A program made the position numbers and the translations under genes. Positions 9,437 through 19,173 of a stretch of 64,000 nucleotides of DNA are shown one piece after another. Source of the DNA: Buddleja alternifolia (Eukaryota > Streptophyta > Magnoliopsida > Lamiales > Scrophulariaceae); assembly GCA_019426215.1 (NCBI GenBank), contig CM033393.1:11194046-11258045 (forward strand), written 5' to 3'. Below the pieces are notes generated by a model, which was not told where the DNA came from, searched no databases, and worked only from the letters and a program-made list of their open reading frames with translations. Numbering within the stretch: position 1 is the first letter of the stretch; each line of letters starts with the position of its first letter.

Positions 9437-11656
9437 AATCTCTGATTCGCATATTTATCTGAGTTTATATGATTTATGATATGCATAATATGTGTGTTTG
9501 AAGCTTGCGATTATGTGTTAATTAACTCTGCGTTTTTATGGTTTAAAGCAGGGATTTTGATTTTTTTATATTTATTGTATATCTGCGTATATTTATGATG
9601 GATGAAAAACATTAAGAACGAAGAAAAATGGGGCTTGAAAAGCCCTGAGAAATCTGTGCGGAGCTGCTGTGCGCGTGCTACTGCGCGCAGCTGCCCCACA
9701 GCTAGGCCTCATGCGCGGCCCGTTCGTCCGTGTGCATGGCCAGGCGGGTCGTGTTTTTCGAAACCCGATTCGCTGATTTGGGTCTGGGATCCGGGTCTGT
9801 AAATGGGCTATGTAATGGGTCGAAATTGAAATTTGGATTTCGGTAAATATAATTATTCGGGTGGGTCAAAAGGATGATGACCCGATATAATTTAATTAAG
9901 TCCAACAAGAAATTTAATCAATCTCGACTTATTAATTAATTTGGGTTTGATTTAATTAATTCTGAATGGGCCATTGGATAGTTGATTTGAATTTTAATTA
10001 AAAATAGCTCAATAGAAATTAATAAAGTGTGCATATTATTTCAAATTAATTAATTTAAGCACAATTGAATTAAATCCAAGTAAACCAAAAGGATGGTAAT
10101 TAACTTGGGTTTGATGGTAATTAAATCCAAGTATGGTAATTTAATCCAAACTAAACCAAAAGGATGGTAATTAAATCCAAGTAAACCAAAAAGGATGGTA
10201 ATCCAAGTAAGCACAATTGAAATTAAATATTTAATTAGAAATAATTAATTATTTTTGTTGGAGATTATAATTGATTTATGGGTTAAATATTATTAATTTT
10301 GTCTCAACTTGGAAAATACTTAGATAATTGAATATAGAATATATTATTTTTCTTGGATGATTAATAGTTAATTCTTCAATGAAATAAAAGTCTTTCCATT
10401 TAATGATTGCTTTTAATCATAATAAAATAGAATTCCATATTTTACGTATTTATTTTGTTGGACTAATTTTATTTTAAATAAAGGTAGATATACTTAATTT
10501 TGAATTTTGTATATATAAGTCATCTAGTAGGACTAGAATGATTTTAATTGAAATAAACAATATATAAAAGTTGAGAATTTATTAAAGGACTTTTTAGTTG
10601 CACTAAATTTTAAATAATCAACATAAGTGATTTAATACTGCGAGCATGTATTAATTGATGCGAGCATGTCTTATGTGATCGAAACACCGATCATGGATTT
10701 AGGTTTATTTGTTTTACTTTTATAATTTATGGGTTATCAAGTTTGATGTTATTTATTATATTCTTAGAAATAATGCATGAGTTGTTTTAGGAAAGAATAG
10801 TTCAAAATTGATAAAGTGAAAAGGCCCATGAATGTTAAATAGGTTTTAATTTATGCCTTTTCTGATGGTCCATTGGCTCGGACCTTCTAGTAAAAGTCCA
10901 GGATCGAGTGATAAATTTATTTATTTAAATTTCATGAATATTTATATTGAAAGGTATGATTATTAGTAGTATTTTTATGCATGATGAATATAAAATAAAA
11001 GCCCTATATAAACTGAATAATGTGCAAAGTGAGACCAAAACTTTTGACAATTTAAATTCTCCTAAATAAATAATACCGAGTTAGAAAAGGATGTTTGACA
11101 TCCTCACCCTCCACTAAGCTTTCTAAAATTAAATTTACTATAAATGTGTAATGCTTCCCAGTTACGGGGGTTATGTATTTAGAAATAATTTGAATTTTTA
11201 TTAAGTGCATGAAATGCCTTAATCGAAGCATATTTCACCCCAGAAATCTGTTCGGTTGCAAGGTCAAATTCAAATGTTAGATTATAGGAGTTAGTGGGAA
11301 TCAACTCTAGTAGTTCACGAGCTTAAAAACCTGTTCGGTTGCGGTTTGGTGAACTAGGGGGAAAGCTATTGAAATGTTTATTGGATAAATTGATATTAGA
11401 TATCACTTCAAATACTTAATGGGCCAGAAATCGGATAGGTTGTAACCCATCTAATTAATTGAGGACCTCAATACCCGCTGGGGAATCGATGCCAATGATG
11501 ATTCCCGATTTTCACATGGGAGTGTGGGATTCGAAAAATGCAGTTGGAGCCAAGATAAATTTTAAGTCCTTAATTTTTCTTGGTTAAGTCAAAACAAGTA
11601 ATCTAATTAAATTTGTTTCTTTTCTGCAATTATTTTCTTGTTTATCTCTCTCAATT
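9437..11656 (+). other. Long untranslated leader of the BARE/Angela-like copia
   Basis: About 2.2 kb lies between primer site and gag with no supported ORF. Such a long leader is known in BARE-type elements and can carry packaging and dimerisation signals. It includes a GC-rich patch (9655-9760) and, at about 10066-10205, a repeat built on GGATGGTAATTAAATCC-like units. Confidence 0.6.
10066..10205 (+). repeat. Short tandem-like repeat in the copia leader
   Basis: Several copies of ACCAAAAGGATGGTAAT and AATCCAAGTA in alternating order within 140 bp. Confidence 0.7.
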
Positions 11657-12470
11657 ATGACAAACCCACTTTCAATTTTACTCGAAAGAAATGTTCACTG
11701 GACCCAATTACATGCAATGGCTCGCGATCTTAAGGAATGTCTTGAGTGAAGAGTCAATTGATTATGTATTGGAAATTGAGCGTCCTGTTGTTCCTGAGAG
11801 GAATGAGGATGAAGAGGTTCAACTAGCTCACTTTAATTGGACTTGTGACAATTATAAAGCTAGAGGATACATTCTATACTCAATGTGCAGTGAGCTGCAA
11901 AGTTCACATGATACAATGAGCAATGCAAGGGACATAGTTCTTCATCTGGAAAAAATGTTTGGAGAGCACGGTAGGACCGTAAGATAGTTCATATCAAAAG
12001 AACTCTTCAGAGCGAGGATGAGAGAGGAAGAAAATGTGGGAGACCACGTTCTCACGATGATGACCCTAACGGAAAGACTTAGGTCAATGCATTTCTATAT
12101 GGATATTCATCTTCAAGTTGATCTCATCTTACAGTCACTCCTTGACTCCTTCTACTACTTCGTCATGAACTTTGATATCAATGATATCGATTGTTCATTA
12201 GATGGGCTAACAAAGAAGTTTGAAATTGAACAAGCTTGGATAAGGACGAATAAGAAGAAGGATTCTTCTATCTATTTAACGAATGATTCATTTGATGATC
12301 AACGTAATGGAAAGAGGAAAAGGCAAAGGAAAGTATCCACAAGAACTCAAAAGAGGTTTGGACATGGCCGTAAGAGCAAAGGGCCTAAGAAAATGGATAG
12401 ATGTCTCGATTGCGGTGAGCTTGGCCATTGGAAGAGGAACTGTCCCAAATTAGGCAAAGGCGCAAAAGGT
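11657..12470 (+). pseudogene. copia gag with CCHC zinc knuckle (broken)
   Basis: The likely start is ATG at 11657 (MTNPLSILLER). A frameshift near 11690 moves reading to the frame starting at 11691 (FTGPNYMQWLAILRNVL), the conserved N-terminal UBN2-like gag domain. A TAG stops it at 11985, and the same domain goes on from 12018. A CCHC zinc knuckle (C-x2-C-x4-H-x4-C, CLDCGELGHWKRNC) is at 12402-12443. Gag forms the virus-like particle and binds the RNA through the knuckle. A frameshift and at least one stop make it non-functional. Confidence 0.8.
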
Positions 12471-12896
12471 ATGGAACTTTTTCTTTTTGAAACTAACTGT
12501 TCTATGAACGTCTTTTCTACTTCATGGATTCGGGACTCAAGGGATAGTGCCCATGTTTGTTGTTTGGATCAGGATCTGCAGAGAAGTAGAAATCTGGGCC
12601 GAGAAGAAGTGATGATCAAAGTAGGCAGCGGGGAAATCATCGCAGCTACTAGGATTGGATCTACTTCTCTTTATTTGAATTTTGGACATTTACTGTTATT
12701 GGATGATGTTTTAGTTTTGCCCATGGGGCTTAAGAACATTATTTCTATTCATATCTTAATTAAGATTGGATATACATTCCGTTTTTCTAAATTAAATAGC
12801 GATATTTATTATGGAAATAAATCAGTTGGCAATGCTTCTTTAGTTAATGGTTTGTATTATTTAAATGTCCATAATTTATCTGATGTGAATATGTAA
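12471..12896 (+). pseudogene. copia aspartic protease region, active site changed
   Basis: Continues in frame with the zinc knuckle. The active site, normally Asp-Ser/Thr-Gly, reads IRDSRDSAHVC around 12528-12560, so Gly is replaced by Arg. Downstream come the usual GSGEIIAA flap-like stretch and the LDDVLVLP/LKNIISI region. The reading ends at TAA 12894. Its role is to cleave the Gag-Pol polyprotein; the lost Gly suggests it is inactive. Confidence 0.7.
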
Positions 12897-12929
12897 CTTG
12901 TAAATGTGGTAGGCAAGAACCTAACCTAT

Positions 12930-13978
12930 GACTCAAGTGGCATCTTAGACTAGGTCATGCCGGAGACCACAAGATCTACAAAATGGAAAAAGATGGGCTT
13001 TAAAGCTCACTGGGGTCGGGTCCCTATCCAATATGTGAATCATGTCTCTTAGGCAAGTTGGTTAGATTACCCTTCACCGGGACTTTTGAAAGTGCTACTC
13101 AAGTCTTAGGGTTAGTGCATACCGACGTCGGCGGACCATTTAGATAAATGGCTCGTGGGGGTTTCTACTACTTCTTCACTTTCATAGACGATCATTCAAG
13201 ATATGGTCTAGTATATCTGATGAAGCAAAAGTCTGAATCCTTTGAAAGGATCAAAGAGTTCAAAGCCTCAGTAGAAAATCAAACTGGGCAAACTATAAAA
13301 ACTCTACGATCGGATCATGGAGGAGAATATATGAGTGCCGAGTTTGATGAATTCGTTAGACAACACGGAATAATGTTACAACTAATACCACCAGCAACTC
13401 CCCAACTAAATGGAGTAGCCGAGCGAAGGAACCGAACACTATTGGACATGGTTCGTTCCATGCTTAGTTACACTGATTTACCCACTTTGTTGTGGGGACA
13501 TGCGCTCCTAATTGCTGCTTATATATTGAACAGATGTCCCTCCAAATCCGTTCCTAAAAATCTACATGAGATGTAGAGTAATAGGAAACCAAGTCTTAAC
13601 CACATTAAGATTTGGGGATGTCCCACTTATGTCAAAAAGACTAAAGTGGAGAAATTGGAGACAAGATCCCTTATGAGACGTTTCATTGGTTATCCTGAAG
13701 ATTCCATGGGATTCTTCTTTTACCTGCATGATGATCAGACAATCATCGTGGCCCTACAAGCTCACTTCCTTGAAGATGAGTTCATCTTGAAAGGGGGCAA
13801 AGGTAGGAAAATTGTTCTAGAGGAACAAAATGAAACTCCCTCAGAGACATCTGTCCAAGAACCAAGGACTGAACCAATAGTGGCACAACCACCACGTAGA
13901 TCTGGTAGAATACCACATGAACCCGAGAGGTATAGGTATCTACTGCAGGGGGAGCCAGAGCTTCACACTGTAGTATAA
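12930..13978 (+). pseudogene. copia GAG-pre-integrase and integrase (broken)
   Basis: The pre-integrase part (LRLGHAGDHKIYKME, about 12948) is broken by stops and frameshifts. The integrase core follows: first Asp in HTDVGG (about 13119), a TAA at 13145, then second Asp in RSDHGGEY (about 13312) and Glu in NGVAERRNRT (about 13420), so all three DDE residues are still there. A TAG at 13574 replaces a Trp-like position, and the C-terminal part (13646-13978) has IGYPEDSMGFFFY and the RRSGRIPHEPERY tail. Integrase inserts the cDNA into the genome. It cannot be expressed whole in this copy. Confidence 0.8.
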
Positions 13979-15511
13979 GAAGGTCATGAAGATAATCCTT
14001 GTACCTATAATCAAGTGATGGTGGATGTCAATGCTTCAAGATGGCGAGAAGCCATGGAAACAGGGATGGATTCTATGCAATCGAACCAAGTCTAGACTTT
14101 GGTAGATCGTCATGAAGGTGTCAAACTTATAGAATGTAAGTGGATCTACAAAAGAGAAATAGGTAGCGGTGGCATGGTTGATACCTTTAAAGCCAGGCTC
14201 GTAGCGAAAGGGTATAGTCAAAGAGAAGGAATTAACTATCAAGAAACCTTTTTGCCCGTGGCCATGATAAAATCCATCTGAATACTGTTATCCATAGTTG
14301 CATACTTAGATTATGAGATATAGCAAATGGATGTCAAAACGGGTTTCCTAAATGGATTCCTCGAGGAGGATATCTATATCGAATAGCCAAAGCATTTTGT
14401 ATTCGAGACCGATATCCATAAAGTATGTAAACTTGAGAGGTCCATTTACGGTCTCAAGCAAGCATCTAGAAACTGGAATCTTTGTTTCGATGAAGTAGTA
14501 AAGGGATATGGATACATCAAGAACGAAGATGAACCCTGTGTCTACAAGAAAACTAATGGGAGCAAACTCTCGTTCTTAGTACAATATGTGGATGACATTC
14601 TACTTATAGGAAATGATGCAGAAATGCTCACCACAGTCAAGAAATGGCTTTCGAGTACGTTTTCCATGAAAGACTTGGGAGAAGTGACATACATTTTAGG
14701 AATTCGTATCTACAGAGACAGAACGAATAGAATGACAGGTCTCTCCCAAGCCCTTTACTTAGAAAAGGTTCTAAAGAAGTTTAGGATGGATAATTCTAAG
14801 AAATGGTTTCTTCCAATGAGACATAGAGTAAACTTATCCAAGTCTATGTGTCCTCAAAGTGAGGAAGACAAACAGGAGATGAGTAATGTACCCTATGCTT
14901 CTGCAGTTGGTAGCCTAATGTATGCAATGCTGTGTACTAGACCCGACATTGCCTATGTTGTAAGCATGGCGAGTCGATTTCAGGCAAACCCGGGAAAGGA
15001 ACATTTGATAGTTGTGAAGAACATCCTAATGTATCTTAAAAGAAGTAAGGATATGATTCTCATCTATGGAGGTGGAGACCTGAAGATGGAAGGTTATTCT
15101 GATTCAGACTTTCAGTCTGATGTTGATGATCGAAAATCAACTTCAAGGTTTGTTTTTACTCTTAATGGTGGAGCGGTGTCGTGGAAAAGTTCCTAGCAAA
15201 TCACAACTGCTGATTCCACCGCTGAAGCAGAGTATGTCGCAGCCTCAGAGGCAGCCAAAGAAGTTGTTTGGATGAGAAAGTTTCTTGGAGAACTTGATTT
15301 GGTCCCTAGTGCTTGGCTCGCATTACCACTTTATTGTGATAACAATGGAGCAATAGCGCAAGCCAAGGAACCGAGATCTCATAACAAGTATAAACACATT
15401 GAGAGAAGATTTCATGTCATCAGAGAGATCGTTGGCAGAGGAGAGATAGCAGTGCAAAAAATAGCTTCAGCTAACAATGTAGCTGACCCGTTCACCAAAC
15501 CACTGCCTTAG
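13979..15511 (+). pseudogene. copia reverse transcriptase and RNase H (broken)
   Basis: Reverse transcriptase runs from about 14030 (SRWREAMETGMDSM) through QMDVKTGFLNG (first Asp, about 14327) to the YVDD box at 14585-14596. RNase H covers about 15085-15511 (YSDSDFQSD, STAEAEYVA, HNKYKHIERRFH, VADPFTKPLP). In-frame stops are TAG 14093, TGA 14279, TAG 14321, TAG 14384 and TAG 15194. Several fall where the family has Trp, Gln or Arg codons. Catalytic Asp residues are kept, so damage is mainly nonsense. Confidence 0.85.
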
Positions 15512-15568
15512 GCTGTTTTGGACTGACACCTGGAAAGGATGGGTATAAGATACCACAATGAGTGACAT

Positions 15569-15586
15569 TGAGTGGAAGTGAGAGAT
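15569..15586 (+). other. Polypurine tract of the BARE/Angela-like copia
   Basis: GAGTGGAAGTGAGAGA-type purine-rich sequence next to the 3' LTR start at 15587; it primes plus-strand DNA synthesis. Confidence 0.7.
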
Positions 15587-17361
15587 TGTTAGGATTATGC
15601 CCTCAGATGCCATAGAGGATAGAATATGTAGGGCATCTATCTTGTATTGAACTTAAATTTAATTTATAAAAGGCATTACTTAGTTTTTCACTTAATTCTT
15701 ATCTGCATCTATAAGTTGTGTAAAAACACTTTGCCCTTGTTTTCAGTGCGATCCCTTTACTTCCTATAGGATAGGAAGAAATGCACTAGAGAGATCGACC
15801 TTGATTACTAAAACTAGTTCGCAAGTTATATGAAGTCTTTAACTGGCAAATAAAGACTTTGAATACTTGTACAATTTTAACTTTGACATGGGAGTGCCTG
15901 TCCGGTATCATGGGATGGTAGGAGATTGAGATTATAGGCACATCAATGGAACTGGTATGCTCGAACATGACTCACATTTGTTCTATCACATGGGTTTTCA
16001 CTCTGTGACTGTCAATAATAGAACTGATTATGCGTAATAGGTATATGTAATCCTTTGACCTGAAGTATCAGACCGAAGATGCACTTGTGACGTCAAGTCT
16101 TTCACTAGAGTAGTTAGACCCAATTCATCCGTCGGTGGGGTCGATCTCGAAATGCAGACTTGATGTGCAAATGGTAATCTTAGCAGATATCTAATATGGG
16201 ATTTGTTCTCTCATAAGTGAATGAAAATGTACCTTATGTGATTATCGATAAATAGAGATTAAAGTCTTTGGACAAAGCAAAAGAGATGATTGTGCTAGGC
16301 ACTAAATCAATCTCATTGATCTCGTATTATTGTAATTAATCCATATGGTCAAGTCTAGTGAGTTTGACATAGCCATGACTCTCACTTAACCGGGGAACAT
16401 GAACAAAGTGTTTATACATATACGGTATTTACGATTGAAAGGTTTCGGAATGATCCTATCATTTGTTCTCATTTGGGTTACGAAGTGGGCCACGTGACTG
16501 GCTAGGTGTTACTCACTTTCTTTGGTTTCCTCTCATTGCCAAACGAAACGAAAATTAAAAGTCGCGCTAAAGGATCGACAAAGAAAAATAAAAAAAGAAC
16601 TTCAATTTTCTTCTAGGAGTTTTAAGTTATTGGATAAATTAAATAATTAATTATTCATTAGATTAAATAATCAATTATATGGATAAGATTAATTATTAAT
16701 TAATTTCGTAGGGAATATATTAATGAATTAATTTATCTAAATAATTTGGTTGTTTAATTAACTTTTTTATTTATTGGATATAATAAATTATTAATTGAAA
16801 TAAGAATTAATTAAACAAAAAAAATCTCAGGCTTCTAGAAGGCGTCCAAAGTGGACGCCTAATAGGCCTAAATGGGCGTCCATGTGATGCCCTAGTTTAG
16901 GGCTCTTTTGTTTTGACTTGTTCATTAAGTCATGAGGTATATAAGGATTCTTTGACTTTGAACAAGTAAGAGAACATCATAACTCTCACAACTTCTAGAA
17001 AAGAAAGAAGAAAATATTCTTTCCCTCTCTAATACCCTAGTCGTTGCCCACTTAGAGAAAGAAGTGGGATTTTTCGTTTGTTGATCCGCCCGTGATTATT
17101 TAGAGATGACGTAATTTCGTTGTTCAGATCAAGGTTCAAAATTTGAAGATTCAAATAAAGAATTGAAGATTTGGAAGCTTCAAGTTTCGAGGTTTTGGAG
17201 GAAGAAAAGTTCTTCATCAAATTCGTAATAACGAGTAAGTTTTTATTCGTTAATTTATTGTTCAATTTGAATATACGATCATTGAATTCAACTTTGGGTT
17301 TTAAAATAAAAAATTTGAAATCCTTCCACTACATTTATGTTATTTTTCGTGAAACCCAGCA
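15587..17361 (+). repeat. 3' LTR of the BARE/Angela-like copia
   Basis: Begins TGTTAGGATTATGCCC and ends GAAACCCAGCA, 1775 bp. It carries a segment around 16840-16885 with three GGCGTCC/GGACGCC motifs, which is largely missing in the 5' LTR. Confidence 0.85.
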
Positions 17362-17466
17362 CATAGTAGCCTGACTTTTTCAGTCATACCAATTTTCAAC
17401 CTCGTTGATTATTATTAAGCATATAAGGTCAACATTCTCAGCTCATAACACAAGTGACAAGTCTAG
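17362..17466 (-). other. 105-bp Athila copy B segment between two insertions
   Basis: Lies between the copia 3' LTR and the CACTA start. No ORF. By position it joins 7672 to 26903 in the pre-insertion Athila internal region. Confidence 0.5.
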
Positions 17467-17494
17467 CACTACCACAAAAAAGTCCTATTACAGC
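17467..17494 (+). repeat. CACTA left terminal inverted repeat
   Basis: CACTACCACAAAAAAGTCCT and a few more bases, paired with 26872-26899. Confidence 0.9.
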
Positions 17495-17815
17495 GCACCT
17501 ATGACAGCGGTTTTGAAAACTGCTGTAATAGGAGGCATTCGGTTCGGACCTATGACAGCGGTTCGAGCCAAAACGCTATCATAGGTTTCAGAAAAAAAAA
17601 AATATTTTGAATGTGGCAGCGGTTCGGCCAGAACCGCTGCCAAAAAGCACACGTATGGCAGCGGTTCGGCCGAACCGCTGCCACAAAGCGCACGTATGGC
17701 AGCGGTTCGGCCGAACCGCTGCCAGAAGTGTACTTTGTGGCGGCGGTTCTAGCCGAACCGCTGCCACAAACACACATGTGCCAGCGGTTCGGCCGAACCG
17801 CTGGCACAAGGGCCG
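17495..17815. repeat. CACTA left subterminal hairpin array
   Basis: About five near-perfect palindromes of the form GGCAGCGGTTCGGCC...GAACCGCTGCC at roughly 40-bp spacing (about 17620-17810), plus two CTATGACAGCGGTT boxes (about 17500 and 17543). In En/Spm, subterminal repeats are binding sites for the regulator TnpA; by analogy these are candidate transposase-binding sites. Confidence 0.85.
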
Positions 17816-17884
17816 GGTTTTCTACAACCCGGCCCCCCTCACTCTCACTCTCACTATCACTAGATCTCACCCACTCACTCTCTC

Positions 17885-18190
17885 TCTCTCTCTCTCTCAA
17901 CTCTCTCACCACCACCACCACCACCACCATCACAACCACCACCACCATCGCGAGCACCACCGTCCGCCGACCCCCTCTTTTTTTCTCTCTCTATCTCTAG
18001 ATATCTACCCCTCTCTCTCGGTTTTTCTCTCTCTCTCTCTCTCTCAACTCTCTCTCTCTCACCACCACCACCATCACCACCACCACCACCACCACTACCA
18101 TCGCGACCACCACCGTCCGCCGCCCCCTCCCTTTTTCTCTCTCTATCTCTAGATATCTACCTCTCTATCTCGGTTTTTCTCTCTCTCTCT
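17885..18190 (+). repeat. 153-bp duplication with CT and CAC microsatellites
   Basis: The segment from CT repeats through CAC repeats, ATCGCGA and CTCTAGATATCTACC occurs twice; the ATCGCGA marks are at 17947 and 18100. Confidence 0.8.
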
Positions 18191-18482
18191 TTCTCTTTCT
18201 CTTTCTACCACCGTCCGCCGCCGTCACTCCGGTAATATCTCTCTCTCTCTTTCTCTCTTTCTCTTTCTAGATATATATATATATATATGTGCATATATAT
18301 GTATATATTCTCTATATATATAAAATTAACTCTCTATATATATATATAGATAGTGCCGACCTCCGCCGACCGCCGCCGACGCCGACCTCCGCCGCCGCCG
18401 CCCGCCGCCGCCCCTGCCGCCCACCTCCGCTTCCGCCGCCGTGGTCCATTTAGTTTTGGTATTTTCTTTTAGATAAATATAA

Positions 18483-18513
<31 letters not shown>

Positions 18514-18534
18514 TAGAGTATGTATAGATGTATG

Positions 18535-18711
18535 TATATGTGGGTGTATGCATATATGAGTGTATGTATATATATTTGTGTATGTGTGCGTGTATTTGTG
18601 TATATGTGGGTGTATGCATATATGAGTGTATGTATATATATTTGTGTATGTGTGCGTGTATTTGTGTATATATGGGTGTATGTATATATATTTGTGTATG
18701 TGTGGGTGTAT
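18535..18711 (+). repeat. 66-bp tandem repeat, about 2.7 copies
   Basis: Units begin TGGGTGTATGCATATATG at 18541 and 18607; the third (18673) lacks about 16 bases. It is made of TGTATATG-like alternating purine-pyrimidine sequence. Confidence 0.85.
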
Positions 18712-19173
18712 AAAAAATTTAAGGGAACTAGGAATTTGACTGAATTTAATATTAATTTTAGTTAGTCGGGTGTTAATTCCGTTTGATTTGAGATTAAATT
18801 GTGGTTATTTGGTGGTTTAGGGTACATTGATCCAACTGGTGATCTATATTTATACTTAGTTGCTGAAAATATAATGTTTTATTTATAGTTTTATGTGATT
18901 TATGTGATCCGACTGGTGATCAATATTTGTAGTTGCTGAAAATATAATTAATTAAGATTGAAATTGGATTTTAGCGGATCGTCAGATCCGAATTTTGTTG
19001 GATTCAACCTACCCGGGTGAAGATTAAGTCGAGAACTTGGTAGTAATTTTTGCGTTGTTACTCTGCTGAATTTTTTCTAGAATAATGGGAAATAAATTAA
19101 AATACAAATTATTTAATTAATTTAACTATCAACTGATGATAAAATTGTTTAATTTGATTAATTCAGAATCAAA

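Larger units (their letters stand above)
7673..17361 (+). mobile_element. Ty1/copia retrotransposon, BARE/Angela-like, full length but decayed
   Basis: A 9.7-kb element with two LTRs (7673-9422 and 15587-17361), a tRNA-iMet primer site, a gag with zinc knuckle, and protease, integrase, reverse transcriptase and RNase H in copia order. The LTR start (TGTTAGGATTATGCCC) and the integrase and RT wording resemble BARE-1/Angela elements, which also have LTRs near 1.8 kb. Hand comparison of the first roughly 270 LTR bases gives about 8% difference, so it is older than the Sirevirus P1. No clean target duplication is seen: ACTAG on the left, CATAG on the right. The first T of the left LTR is lost. 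Confidence 0.85.
17816..19173 (+). other. CACTA leader rich in microsatellites, no gene
   Basis: Contains (CT)n and (CAC)n blocks in a 153-bp unit repeated twice (about 17885-18190), (TA)n at about 18268-18350, a CCG-rich patch at 18357-18442 and a 66-bp tandem repeat at about 18535-18711. ORFs across it are simple-sequence readings and I do not support them. A splice-acceptor-like TTCAG ends at 19166, 7 bases before the transposase ATG, so this stretch is probably promoter plus spliced leader. Confidence 0.6.

Noticed and set aside
9511..9908. GC-rich overlapping ORFs in the copia leader
   Set aside because: Both strands open in a GC patch; no conserved protein and no place in copia gene order.
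7673..17361. Target duplication of the BARE/Angela element
   Set aside because: ACTAG on the left and CATAG on the right share only TAG; a lost first T of the LTR makes the edge uncertain, so I do not claim a duplication.
17588..18152. Long open frames through the CACTA left end (both strands)
   Set aside because: They translate palindromes and CT/CAC microsatellites into low-complexity peptides; no start context or conserved domain.
18520..18765. 81-codon ORF MYRCMYMWVYAYM
   Set aside because: A reading of the 66-bp repeat; low complexity.
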